Positions 16,254 to 23,273 of a DNA stretch of 25,284 nucleotides are shown piece by piece (the first letter of the stretch is position 1; every line of letters begins with the position of its first letter). Origin of the DNA: JANXVV01 sp038230975 (lineage in GTDB: Bacteria; Planctomycetota; Phycisphaerae; Tepidisphaerales; Tepidisphaeraceae); the NCBI GenBank assembly GCA_038230975.1, contig JBBRMF010000049.1:1-25284 (forward strand), written 5' to 3'. The notes beneath the pieces were generated by a model. It had not been told where the DNA came from. It did no database searches and saw only the letters and a list, made by a program, of their open reading frames with translations. A program made the translations under genes and the position numbers.

Positions 16254-16563
16254 GCGTTGGACATTTTCGTGGCATGAACAACTTGCCCATGTTCGTGGTA
16301 CCCCGCGATTTCGATACGTACTCGGATCGAATCATCAAGCGCGTAGCGATCCTTTTTCTATCCCAGGAGAAAGATCGCTTCGCTCTTACTGATTGGCTGG
16401 AGTACCCACCTAAATTGCGGGGTACCGCAATCCATGGCCAAGATGGCCATGCTACATGAATGCCGTATTTCCCCAACGCCGCGCGACATTGGCGGTACTA
16501 GAAAATTGAGATACAGTTTCGCTTTCATTCGGAACGAGATGCAACCTTTTCTGGAGGCCGATT
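16254..16563. other. 310-bp intergenic region with a family E inverted repeat
   Basis: Contains the family E element (16269-16455) and, just before the next gene, a Shine-Dalgarno GGAGG at about 16553-16557. Short frames crossing it translate the repeat and are not genes. Confidence 0.65.
16269..16455. repeat. Family E long nested imperfect inverted repeat
   Basis: Arms 16269-16311 and 16412-16455 are imperfect inverted repeats, beginning GTGGCATG (left) and ending CATGCTAC (right) and sharing the block GGTACCCCGC / GCGGGGTACC. Inside, a second pair AGCGATC...GATCGCT encloses a Shine-Dalgarno-like AGGAGAAAG. At about 187 bp it is the largest palindromic element of the window. No second copy was seen. 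Confidence 0.65.
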
Positions 16564-17652
16564 ATGGCGCAGAGGAAAAAACAGTCGATCAAGCCTGGCA
16601 CGTCGCGACGTAAATTTTTGCAGAATGCCGGAGCTGCCGCAACAGCCGTCATTGCAGCACCGATGGTACTGCGGGCGATCGAAATCCCAGCCAACGGGCC
16701 GGGAAGCATTCAAGGCAGTGGGAATCACAAGTACGAGTGGATGCATCAGTGGATTCAAGTCCCCGACGACGTGAAGCTTGGGGATTGTCACGGCGTGCAG
16801 GAAGATTCACAGGGCCGTATCTTCATCCATCACACGGGCACACCTTCCATGCTCGTCTGCGATCCGGATGGCAAAGTCATCAAGACCTGGGGTAAAGAAT
16901 ATCAGGGTGCCGCGCACGGACTTCAGATTCGCAAGGAAGGCAACGAAGAGTTCCTCTATCTGGCATTGACCGGCCAACATCGTCTGGTCAAAACAACGCT
17001 CGATGGTGAAGTGGTCTACGACTTGAAGTATCCCAAGGAAGCGGGCCTCTACAAAGATAAAGATGGCAAGGACAGTGAAGGCCGATACGTGCCCACCAAT
17101 GTCGCCTTTGCCCCGAACGGTGATTTCTTCATCGCCGACGGATACGGCCTTAGTTACATCCATCGATACGACATCAAAGGCAAATATCTAAGCACCTTCG
17201 CCGGTGCCGGCAAGGAACCGGGCAAGACCAATTGCCCGCACGGCATCTGGTGCGACACCCGCGGTGCCGAGGCCAAGCTTGTCGTCGCCGACCGCTCGAA
17301 TCAGCGTCTGCAGTATTTCAGCCTGGATGGGAAACATCTTTCGTTTGTGCAAGGCAAGAGCGATGATGGCGTCGTTCGATTGCCCTGCCATTTTCATGAG
17401 CAGAAGGGCGATCTGCTGATCCCGGATCTGCGCGGCCGAATCACGATCCTGGATAAAGACAACAATCTCGTGACCCAACTGTTCGATAATCCCGATCCTG
17501 CTAAACGGGAGAAGAATGGCTTGCCGAAGGATCAGTGGGCCGATGGTCAGTTCATCACGCCGCACGGTGCAACGTGGGATAGCAAGGGGAATATCTTCGT
17601 CGTCGAATGGGTACGGCCGGGCCGAATTACCAAATTGCGCAGAGTGGTTTAA
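16564..17652 (+). CDS. Tat-exported six-bladed beta-propeller (NHL-type) protein
   Basis: A secreted 362-residue protein of unknown substrate. It begins with a twin-arginine signal, SRRKFLQNAG (Arg15-Arg16) followed by the hydrophobic AAATAVIAAPMV. The mature part is built from repeated blade-like segments such as DDVKLGDCHGVQEDSQGRI, VPTNVAFAPNGDFFIADGYG, CPHGIWCD and TPHGATWDSKGNIFVVEW. These carry the His/Asp pattern seen in NHL and peptidyl-amidoglycolate-lyase-like propellers. Shine-Dalgarno GGAGG lies 6 bases before ATG 16564. The next gene on the same strand is an exported cytochrome c, so the two may share a periplasmic role. Tat export suggests folding or cofactor binding in the cytoplasm first. 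Confidence 0.85.
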   Translation: MAQRKKQSIKPGTSRRKFLQNAGAAATAVIAAPMVLRAIEIPANGPGSIQGSGNHKYEWMHQWIQVPDDVKLGDCHGVQEDSQGRIFIHHTGTPSMLVCDPDGKVIKTWGKEYQGAAHGLQIRKEGNEEFLYLALTGQHRLVKTTLDGEVVYDLKYPKEAGLYKDKDGKDSEGRYVPTNVAFAPNGDFFIADGYGLSYIHRYDIKGKYLSTFAGAGKEPGKTNCPHGIWCDTRGAEAKLVVADRSNQRLQYFSLDGKHLSFVQGKSDDGVVRLPCHFHEQKGDLLIPDLRGRITILDKDNNLVTQLFDNPDPAKREKNGLPKDQWADGQFITPHGATWDSKGNIFVVEWVRPGRITKLRRVV

Positions 17653-17660
17653 ATTCTCCG

Positions 17661-17694
17661 GTCCCCTCCCCCTGGTACTCCGGGGGGAGGGGAC
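17661..17694. terminator. Family D short hairpin after the beta-propeller gene
   Basis: GTCCCCTCCCCCTGG (17661-17675), loop TACT, then its complement (17680-17694) with one position that would be a G-U pair in RNA. It starts 8 bases after the stop codon, as the hairpin at 9361 does after the EEP gene. Likely role: transcript end or 3' stabiliser. Confidence 0.65.
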
Positions 17695-17787
17695 AAGACG
17701 GGGAAAATCACGGCGAACCTTTTGAACGTTGATGTGTCTTGCTAGAGAGATCAGTTATTTTTTGTATCTTTGGAAAGGAATTTGGAC

Positions 17788-18219
17788 ATGGTTAAGCAGG
17801 CGATGACTTCCGCGATGGGCATGATGTTTGTGGCGGCGTTAATGGTACAGCCCTCCGCGCGGGCGGAAGAGGTGAAGGTCGATTTTGTTAAAGATGTGCA
17901 GCCGATATTCGCGGTTAGTTGTGTTAAGTGCCATGGTGCCGATCCCAAAGGCAAAAAGCCAAAGGGCAAGTATGACATGACCACCAAAGAAGGCGCGCTA
18001 AAGGGTGGCGAAAACAAGAACGACATCGTCGTGGGTAAATCCGCCGAAAGCCTGTTCTACAAGACGCTCCTGGCCGCAGTGGGCACTGGCGACGATGAGG
18101 TCGGTCGCATGCCGTATAAGAAAGACCCGCTTCCCCCCGAGCAAATTAAGATCCTCAAGGACTGGATCGATCAAGGGGCCAATTGGCCTGATGGTGTAAA
18201 GGTTTCATTGAAAGAGTGA
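17788..18219 (+). CDS. Planctomycete-type cytochrome c (PSCyt1-like)
   Basis: A small exported c-type cytochrome (143 residues). A signal peptide ends near PSARA-EE (residue 26). One haem site CVKCH (Cys45, Cys48, His49) follows DFVKDVQPIFAVS, the standard PSCyt1 lead-in, and the axial Met is probably in GRMPYKKDPLPPEQI. The C-terminus ILKDWIDQGANWPDG is the usual family ending. ATG 17788 has AGGA about 8 bases upstream; TTG 17770 is an in-frame alternative. Large planctomycete proteins usually carry this domain fused to DUF1549/DUF1553; here it stands alone. The propeller gene is upstream, and a tandem repeat follows its stop. Confidence 0.93.
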   Translation: MVKQAMTSAMGMMFVAALMVQPSARAEEVKVDFVKDVQPIFAVSCVKCHGADPKGKKPKGKYDMTTKEGALKGGENKNDIVVGKSAESLFYKTLLAAVGTGDDEVGRMPYKKDPLPPEQIKILKDWIDQGANWPDGVKVSLKE

Positions 18220-18227
18220 ATTTGAAT

Positions 18228-18296
18228 TTGTCAGTTGTCAGTTGTCAGTTGTCAGTTGTCAGTTGTCAGTTGGGAATTTAACAACTGACAACTGAC
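18228..18296. repeat. Heptanucleotide tandem repeat with inverted partner
   Basis: Six exact copies of TTGTCAG (18228-18269) are followed, after a short spacer, by CAACTGACAACTGAC (18282-18296), the reverse complement of two units. The RNA would form a strong hairpin with sliding registers. It lies between the convergent cytochrome and kinase genes, so it may terminate both. Copy number is probably variable by slippage. Confidence 0.85.
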
Positions 18297-18313
18297 CACG
18301 GACCACTGGCATT

Positions 18314-19159
18314 TCAAGCCTTAATCATTTCCAGTCTTTTGATCACGTCGCCCATGCCGCGCGGGCGTTGAATCGGGTCGAGGCGGACGCATTCCATCAC
18401 AAGGTCGGATAATTCCTGGGGAACCGCCGGGTTGTATTTGGTGGGTGGGGAAATGTGCTCATCGCGCATGCCTTCCCGCTTGCTCTTTTTGATCGTGATG
18501 AAAGTGGGGATTTTGTGTTGGCTGAGGGCCCAGTACAAAGACGCGCCGAAATTGAAGATATCGGTTCGCACGGTGACCGGGCGTTTTTCAACCTGCTCGG
18601 GGGCGATGAAATCCGGCGTGCCCTGAATGCGTTCCTTGATCGTTGCAACTTTGCAGGCTTGGCCAAAATCAATCACCTTCACCTTGCCTTCCGGCGTGGA
18701 AAGGATGTTGCTCGGTTTCATGTCGCAATGCACATAACCCATGTAGTGCATCGCATCGAGCGCTCGGGCCACCTGTATCATCGTGCCGAGCACTTCCGCT
18801 ACCGTGCCGGCAGGTTGCTTATCGAGCGGCAGGCCATCGCACCCCTCCATGATTAAAGCCGCTTCACTGATCTTAAAGAACAATGTCTTTTTGATCTTCA
18901 AGTCGATGCTCTTGCGCAATGCGGGGTGGGTGAATTGCTTGCTGACCTCGAATTCATTTTGAATCTGCTCGATGAAGCGCATGTCCTTGTCGGTTTTCCG
19001 CAGGACGTGTTTGAGCGCGTATTTCTGCTTGGTTTTTGGGTCCGTAACAGCCCAGATCGTGCTGGCCGCGCCTTCTCCCAGCTTAGAATCGACCTTATAG
19101 CCGAACAGATTCGTAGGCCACCAGCCCGTCGTGGCCGAAGTTGGAGCATGTGCTGTCAA
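18314..19159 (-). CDS. Soluble Ser/Thr protein kinase (Hanks type, non-RD)
   Basis: A 281-residue protein that is a single kinase domain with no membrane helix. The glycine loop is LGEGAAST (residues 27-34) and the ATP lysine is Lys50 in YALKHV, with a candidate alpha-C Glu69. The catalytic loop is HCDMKPSNIL (His144-Cys145-Asp146), with DFG at 164-166 and APE at 186-188. The usual Arg of HRD is Cys, making it a non-RD kinase, which in known kinases often means activity without activation-loop phosphorylation. The start is TTG 19159, supported by AGGAGG (19169-19174) 9 bases upstream; no in-frame ATG fits. Target proteins are unknown. Confidence 0.92.
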   Translation of the reverse strand: MTAHAPTSATTGWWPTNLFGYKVDSKLGEGAASTIWAVTDPKTKQKYALKHVLRKTDKDMRFIEQIQNEFEVSKQFTHPALRKSIDLKIKKTLFFKISEAALIMEGCDGLPLDKQPAGTVAEVLGTMIQVARALDAMHYMGYVHCDMKPSNILSTPEGKVKVIDFGQACKVATIKERIQGTPDFIAPEQVEKRPVTVRTDIFNFGASLYWALSQHKIPTFITIKKSKREGMRDEHISPPTKYNPAVPQELSDLVMECVRLDPIQRPRGMGDVIKRLEMIKA

Positions 19160-19168
19160 AATACCGTA

Positions 19169-19174
19169 CCTCCT
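19169..19174 (-). promoter_or_regulatory. Strong Shine-Dalgarno deciding a TTG start
   Basis: AGGAGG on the minus strand, 9 bases before TTG 19159 of the kinase gene. It is one of the strongest ribosome sites in the window and is the reason for accepting the rare TTG start. Confidence 0.75.
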
Positions 19175-19264
19175 AGAGGCGGATGCAAAATGGATTCTAA
19201 CGAACCCTTACGAAAATGAAATCATCGCTGATGGTCGCGATCAAACCTCGAACCGTCTATCCGC

Positions 19265-21133
19265 CTAATCAGGTTCTGAACCCCGCATGATAAGCAGCGA
19301 ACCTTCGGTGAACTGATCCACAAAATGAAGTGCGCGCAATGGATCGGCCAGTTCAATCCGCGTAATGATGATACCGTGCGGCATGAGTTTCCGCACTTCA
19401 CCGATGTTCTCATACGCAATCGAGTTTACGTCCGCGGGCAGTCGCAGGTGATGCAAATAAAAGTAGACGGCCGGATGCAGCGGCACTCCAACCAGCAGGA
19501 TCGGCTGACCGGGATAGTCGCGGTCGATGCGACGGCACAGGTCGCGCCAGGGTTCATCATCTACTCTCAGTTCCGCCCATTCAGCCATGGAAATTCCGTG
19601 CACAATCACACCATAAATAACTCTAAAGTGCGCAGCGATCGGAACGGACAGGCAGAGCAATGTGAGCCAAACTCTCCATCGTTCTTGAACCAACGGAGCA
19701 GAAGCCAAGGTCCATCTGATGAGCAGTATCAAGACCGCCGCAATACTCTGATTGGCCCACGTCCATGATTGCTCATTCACCTGATAAATCCCGAATGCCG
19801 CTATGGCGGTCAACAGAATCAAACCCGCGCGGCGGCGACCCAACTCAACGCCTGCCACTGCCGCCAGGCCCGCCAGTGGTGGAATGGCCGGCGTTGCATA
19901 CCAAACCATTTTTGTGGCGAACAATGTGCAAGCCAACAGAATCAGTCCACCCCAGGCGATCAAGTAATACACGGCCGGTGCAATCTGGTCCGCTGGCCCC
20001 GGTACCCCGGGGGGAGGGTGAGGGGGGGCCTGACCCGTCAAATGGCTTTCGATTTCAAGCGTTTCTCGGCAAGAAAAAAGACCCCTCACCCTAGCCCTCC
20101 CCCCGGAGTACCAGGGGGAGGGAATCCGAGCGAGTTTCCAAACGACGGTTGAAGCAGCCAACAAGAACCAAGGTTCAAAAAATGCGTGGAAGATTTGAAT
20201 GTAAAACGTCGGTCGGCCGGGATGATTTTCGATCACCTGCATGGCTGGCAGGGCACCTTCCCCCACGTAAAATGCCTGCGCAAAAACTCGGCCATGTCGC
20301 AATAGCATCAACCCCTGCCACGGGAGCGTCAGGCAGAAGGATAGTGCCAACCCGCCGATCGCATGATGAATCCATTTCCGATTCGTAGGGGCCGCTGTAG
20401 CGGACGGAATCTCTTGCGTGGCGTGGGTGTCTCGCCCGCGTTTTTTTGAACAAAGAGCACGGGCGAGACGCCTGTGCCACCGGCCTTCCAACAATCTTCC
20501 AAGCAGAAACGCCGGCCAAATTAAATAAGCGGTGCTGCCTTTGGTCATCCAACCCAGGGCCGTAAATAATCCGGCAATGTAAAACCACCGTGCATTTTGC
20601 CGGGATTGCCACAGTGAAATAAAAGTCAGAATATGAAAGAAGATCAGCGTGCTATCCGTTTCACCGCTGCGTCCGGCGTGGTGCAGCGTGAAAAGCCAGG
20701 AAGTGCAGAGAATGAACCCTGCTATGATCCCCACGCGGCGATCAAACACTTTTGCGAAAAACCAAGCCAGCACCATCACCGAGGCGTATCCGAAGAAGGC
20801 GGGGAAGAAGCGGGCACTTGCTTCATTGACTCCTCCGACACGAAATGCGATCGCCTTCAACCAAAATGTAAGCGGTGGTTTGTTGAAGTAAGGAAGCCCG
20901 CGGTAATGGAGCCAGAGCCAATCACCGCGCGAGAGAATTTCGCTGGCGATCTGGGCGTGCCACGCTTCATCCCAGTCGGTCAGGGTCGTCCGCCCTAAGC
21001 CGTAGAAAAACACCCAACCGGCGACGATTGCCAAAAAGAAAATCGCGACAAGATCGAACTGAAAACGATGTTTTGATGAAAGATCACCCACACCGGCTGG
21101 AAGCCCGTGCCACAATGAGGTTTTGGATTCCAC
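19265..21133 (-). CDS. GT39/ArnT-like membrane glycosyltransferase with in-frame repeat insertions
   Basis: A polytopic GT-C-fold transferase of the PMT_2/ArnT group (622 residues), using a polyprenyl-phosphate sugar donor to modify lipid A, protein or glycan. The acidic catalytic motif TDWDEAWHAQIASEIL carries Asp53, Asp55 and Glu56. It is followed by the family pattern YFNKPPLTFWLKAIAF and about ten membrane helices. Three repeat-derived segments are in frame: residues 7-18 (single family B arm), about 218-239 (family A element, 63 bp) and about 341-378 (family D element). The last two fall between helices and read as basic or proline-rich peptides. GTG 21133 lies 9 bases after the esterase stop, so the two genes are probably co-transcribed. 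GTG at residue 15 is an alternative start. Function with the inserts is plausible because the frame stays open and family motifs are kept. Confidence 0.85.
   Translation of the reverse strand: MESKTSLWHGLPAGVGDLSSKHRFQFDLVAIFFLAIVAGWVFFYGLGRTTLTDWDEAWHAQIASEILSRGDWLWLHYRGLPYFNKPPLTFWLKAIAFRVGGVNEASARFFPAFFGYASVMVLAWFFAKVFDRRVGIIAGFILCTSWLFTLHHAGRSGETDSTLIFFHILTFISLWQSRQNARWFYIAGLFTALGWMTKGSTAYLIWPAFLLGRLLEGRWHRRLARALCSKKRGRDTHATQEIPSATAAPTNRKWIHHAIGGLALSFCLTLPWQGLMLLRHGRVFAQAFYVGEGALPAMQVIENHPGRPTFYIQIFHAFFEPWFLLAASTVVWKLARIPSPWYSGGRARVRGLFSCRETLEIESHLTGQAPPHPPPGVPGPADQIAPAVYYLIAWGGLILLACTLFATKMVWYATPAIPPLAGLAAVAGVELGRRRAGLILLTAIAAFGIYQVNEQSWTWANQSIAAVLILLIRWTLASAPLVQERWRVWLTLLCLSVPIAAHFRVIYGVIVHGISMAEWAELRVDDEPWRDLCRRIDRDYPGQPILLVGVPLHPAVYFYLHHLRLPADVNSIAYENIGEVRKLMPHGIIITRIELADPLRALHFVDQFTEGSLLIMRGSEPD
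20001..20112. repeat. Family D element inside the glycosyltransferase gene
   Basis: Arms at about 20001-20030 and 20081-20112 are imperfect inverted repeats with G-run/C-run composition and GGTACC / GGAGTACC ends, like the element at 141-230. It is translated in frame as a Pro/Gly/Arg-rich segment (about residues 341-378) between membrane helices. The exact borders are fuzzy. Confidence 0.75.
20418..20480. repeat. Family A element inside the glycosyltransferase gene
   Basis: Arms 20418-20440 and 20457-20480 match the family A arms at 7023-7102 with a few changes. The element spans 63 bases, exactly 21 codons, and is read as a basic segment around RWHRRLARALCSKKRGRD. It falls in a loop after the helix TAYLIWPAFLLGRLL. 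Confidence 0.8.
21081..21115. repeat. Single family B arm at the start of the glycosyltransferase gene
   Basis: 35 bases match the right arm region of the family B element (4926-4960) with four differences; the last 25 differ at one base. No partner arm is nearby, so it is a solitary REP-like unit. It encodes residues 7-18 (LWHGLPAGVGDL) ahead of the first membrane helix. Confidence 0.75.
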
Positions 21134-21142
21134 TACCTTGCC

Positions 21143-22438
21143 TCAATCGGCGAACAACTTCATCGAGACTTCCACCAGGTTTCGTCGCCAGAGCAGCCAT
21201 GTATGTACGCTGGCGGGAAATACTTCAAATGTGTGGTGGATCTCATGCTTCGTGAGCCATTGATCGAAGCCCTGATTGAATTTAATCAGGCTGTCTTTGT
21301 CGCCGCACCCAACCCAGAGCAATTTCAGTTTGTTATTGGCCAGCGAAGGATCCTTCACCAGTTCCGGAAAGCTTTGATCGAGATCTTCCGCTTTCAACCC
21401 GCCGGCGCTCATTGGGCAGATGTAGGCAAATTTATCGAGATTCGCCAATCCCACTCTAATTGACTGCGATCCCCCCATCGACAATCCCGCGATGGCCCGG
21501 TGCGGTTGATCGGTGTAGACGCGATACATGGATTCCACCAATGGCAGCACATCGCCGATCAGATCCTTTTCGAATAGCCGCACGAAATCGGAATTGCCGG
21601 ACGGTCCCTTGGCGGGCATGCCGATCGGGATGTTCTGTCCCGGCTGCGTGGTCGGATTGCCTCGCGGCACATGCCCGTGCGGCATCACCACGACCATCGG
21701 TTTCATCAATCCATCGTGAATCAGATTATCGAAAATTGTATTCGCCCGCCCGACACCGCTCCAACCTGAATCATCATCGCCCGACCCGTGCAGCAGATAG
21801 AGAACCGGGTATTTGATCGAGGCATTTTTCGGGTCATCGTATCCCGGTGGCGTATAAACATGCATGCGGCGCGGGATACCCGCAAGGCTCTTGGATTCAT
21901 ATCGCTGAATTCGCACGACGCCGTGCGGCACCGGGCGATCATCCCACGTTGCTGCCGGAATTCCCGGCACGATCACAAGGCTGTTATTGCGGTCTTTAAT
22001 GATGGGATTGATAGGATCGAGGATGTTAATGCCATCCACACGGAACAGGTACTCATAAACATCCGGAGCCAATTCCGGCGTCGTGACCGACCAGACTCCA
22101 TTCTCGCCACGCACCATCGGCAGCGTGACGGCACCTGTCAACGAAGTGCGAATCACATCTACCTTGGAAACAGTTTTCGGACCCCGATAACGAAAGGTCA
22201 CGCGGTCATCGGCAGAGATCTCCGGTGATCTTACGCTGACGGCTTGCGTGGTCGCCGGTTTGGTCGCGGCACTGCTTGCCGGCTTTGTCGTGGGTGTGGC
22301 CACGCTTGCCATATCCACCGCAACCAACTCCTTCGGCTGTTGCTGCCTGGACTCAGATGAACAAGCAATCGCGCTGGTAAAGAGTAAAGCAATTGAGGCA
22401 GAAGTGGCCGCGAGGCGAATTGGGTGGCGGTGGATCAT
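21143..22438 (-). CDS. Lipoprotein esterase with N-terminal E-set domain (esterase D/Fes-like)
   Basis: An exported alpha/beta-hydrolase of 431 residues. It has a lipoprotein signal with lipobox TSAIAC (Cys26), then a linker rich in Thr/Ala/Lys/Pro. An E-set/CBM48-like domain follows (VTFRYRGPKTVSKVDVIR ... DVYEYLFRVDGI), then the esterase domain (YPVLYLLHGSGDDDSGW). The nucleophile elbow is GLSMGG with Ser at about 319. The acid is probably Asp in WVGCGDKDSL and the catalytic His lies in ASVHTWLLW near residue 412. This layout matches feruloyl/acetyl-xylan-type and enterochelin-type esterases acting on plant polysaccharide or siderophore esters. It is probably cotranscribed with the downstream glycosyltransferase. 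ATG 22438 starts right at the signal peptide. Confidence 0.9.
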   Translation of the reverse strand: MIHRHPIRLAATSASIALLFTSAIACSSESRQQQPKELVAVDMASVATPTTKPASSAATKPATTQAVSVRSPEISADDRVTFRYRGPKTVSKVDVIRTSLTGAVTLPMVRGENGVWSVTTPELAPDVYEYLFRVDGINILDPINPIIKDRNNSLVIVPGIPAATWDDRPVPHGVVRIQRYESKSLAGIPRRMHVYTPPGYDDPKNASIKYPVLYLLHGSGDDDSGWSGVGRANTIFDNLIHDGLMKPMVVVMPHGHVPRGNPTTQPGQNIPIGMPAKGPSGNSDFVRLFEKDLIGDVLPLVESMYRVYTDQPHRAIAGLSMGGSQSIRVGLANLDKFAYICPMSAGGLKAEDLDQSFPELVKDPSLANNKLKLLWVGCGDKDSLIKFNQGFDQWLTKHEIHHTFEVFPASVHTWLLWRRNLVEVSMKLFAD

Positions 22439-22529
22439 AGGTGATCGATTATACTCGCACTCGTTAGATTCGTTAAAGATTGATTTGGTTTGACACAGAG
22501 ATTCAACATTCTGTCCGAGTCAAAAGCGC

Positions 22530-23087
22530 CTAGTCGGAATCCTGGAACCCACCCAATTCCCCGCATTTTGTGCATTTGAAGATATACGCGGTCGGGCTTC
22601 CCTCTTTGTCGAGTGATTCCAGAAACTCATCCCATTCCGGACCGTCTTCCAATCCGGCGGATTCTTGAATGGCCGCAATGGCCTGCGGGCCAAATGCCCT
22701 CAATTCGTTTTCGCCGGCGCGGCCTAGGAATCTTGCCCCATCTCGGCAGTGCGTCCACCACTGCTCCTGTTGCCAAGCCCGAAATCCTGGCGTGCGAAGC
22801 GCAATCTCCTTGACGATACTTTCGGCGACCTGCTCCCATTCACTGTCAATACCGCCGACCCCGGCTTCATCGTGAAAAGAGGCCTCCAGCTTTTCGTGGG
22901 CCGAACCATCGGCGATACACCAGGGGCAAATGCAATCCGCATATTCTTCGATTGCGTAAACCGGGCCGGTGTAAATAAACCCTCGCCGTTTCCCGCAACA
23001 AACACATTCGATATCCGATGGTTCGATCGATCCCGTGGCGATTGGGTCCGGGTGATAATTAAACGTAGGAAGTGCTTCACGCGCCAT
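22530..23087 (-). CDS. CbrC family protein (UPF0167)
   Basis: A 185-residue cysteine-rich protein of the UPF0167/CbrC family; in E. coli CbrC is linked to colicin E2 tolerance, with unknown biochemistry. The family opening LPTFNYHPDPIATGSIE is followed by three Cys clusters: CVCCGKRRGFIYTGPVY, CICPWCIADG and the C-terminal CTKCGELGGF, which probably bind zinc. The TPGFRAWQQEQWWTHCRD block is the family's central signature. No signal peptide is visible. It stands alone, facing away from waaA. Confidence 0.9.
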   Translation of the reverse strand: MAREALPTFNYHPDPIATGSIEPSDIECVCCGKRRGFIYTGPVYAIEEYADCICPWCIADGSAHEKLEASFHDEAGVGGIDSEWEQVAESIVKEIALRTPGFRAWQQEQWWTHCRDGARFLGRAGENELRAFGPQAIAAIQESAGLEDGPEWDEFLESLDKEGSPTAYIFKCTKCGELGGFQDSD

Positions 23088-23273
23088 ACTGATTCCACTT
23101 TCTTAAACGGCCCGAAATGGAGCAAAAAGGTAATAGAACACTCCGAAGCTAACTTCACATGCCATGGCAGGTCAACTGGTCCCGCTATCCAAAAACCCCT
23201 TCAGGCAGTACAAAGTTCCCGTTGCTACGGCAGTTGACTTGTCCATAGATTGTTAGAGCGCCTTTCGAGACTC

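Noticed and set aside
18228..18296. Tandem heptamers as a replication origin or iteron array
   Set aside because: Units are far shorter than iterons, no DnaA boxes or Rep gene are nearby, and the inverted partner and position between convergent genes fit a terminator better.
19265..21133. Glycosyltransferase as a pseudogene because of repeat insertions
   Set aside because: The frame remains open over 622 codons, the catalytic DWDE region and helices are intact, and the clearest insert is an exact multiple of three.
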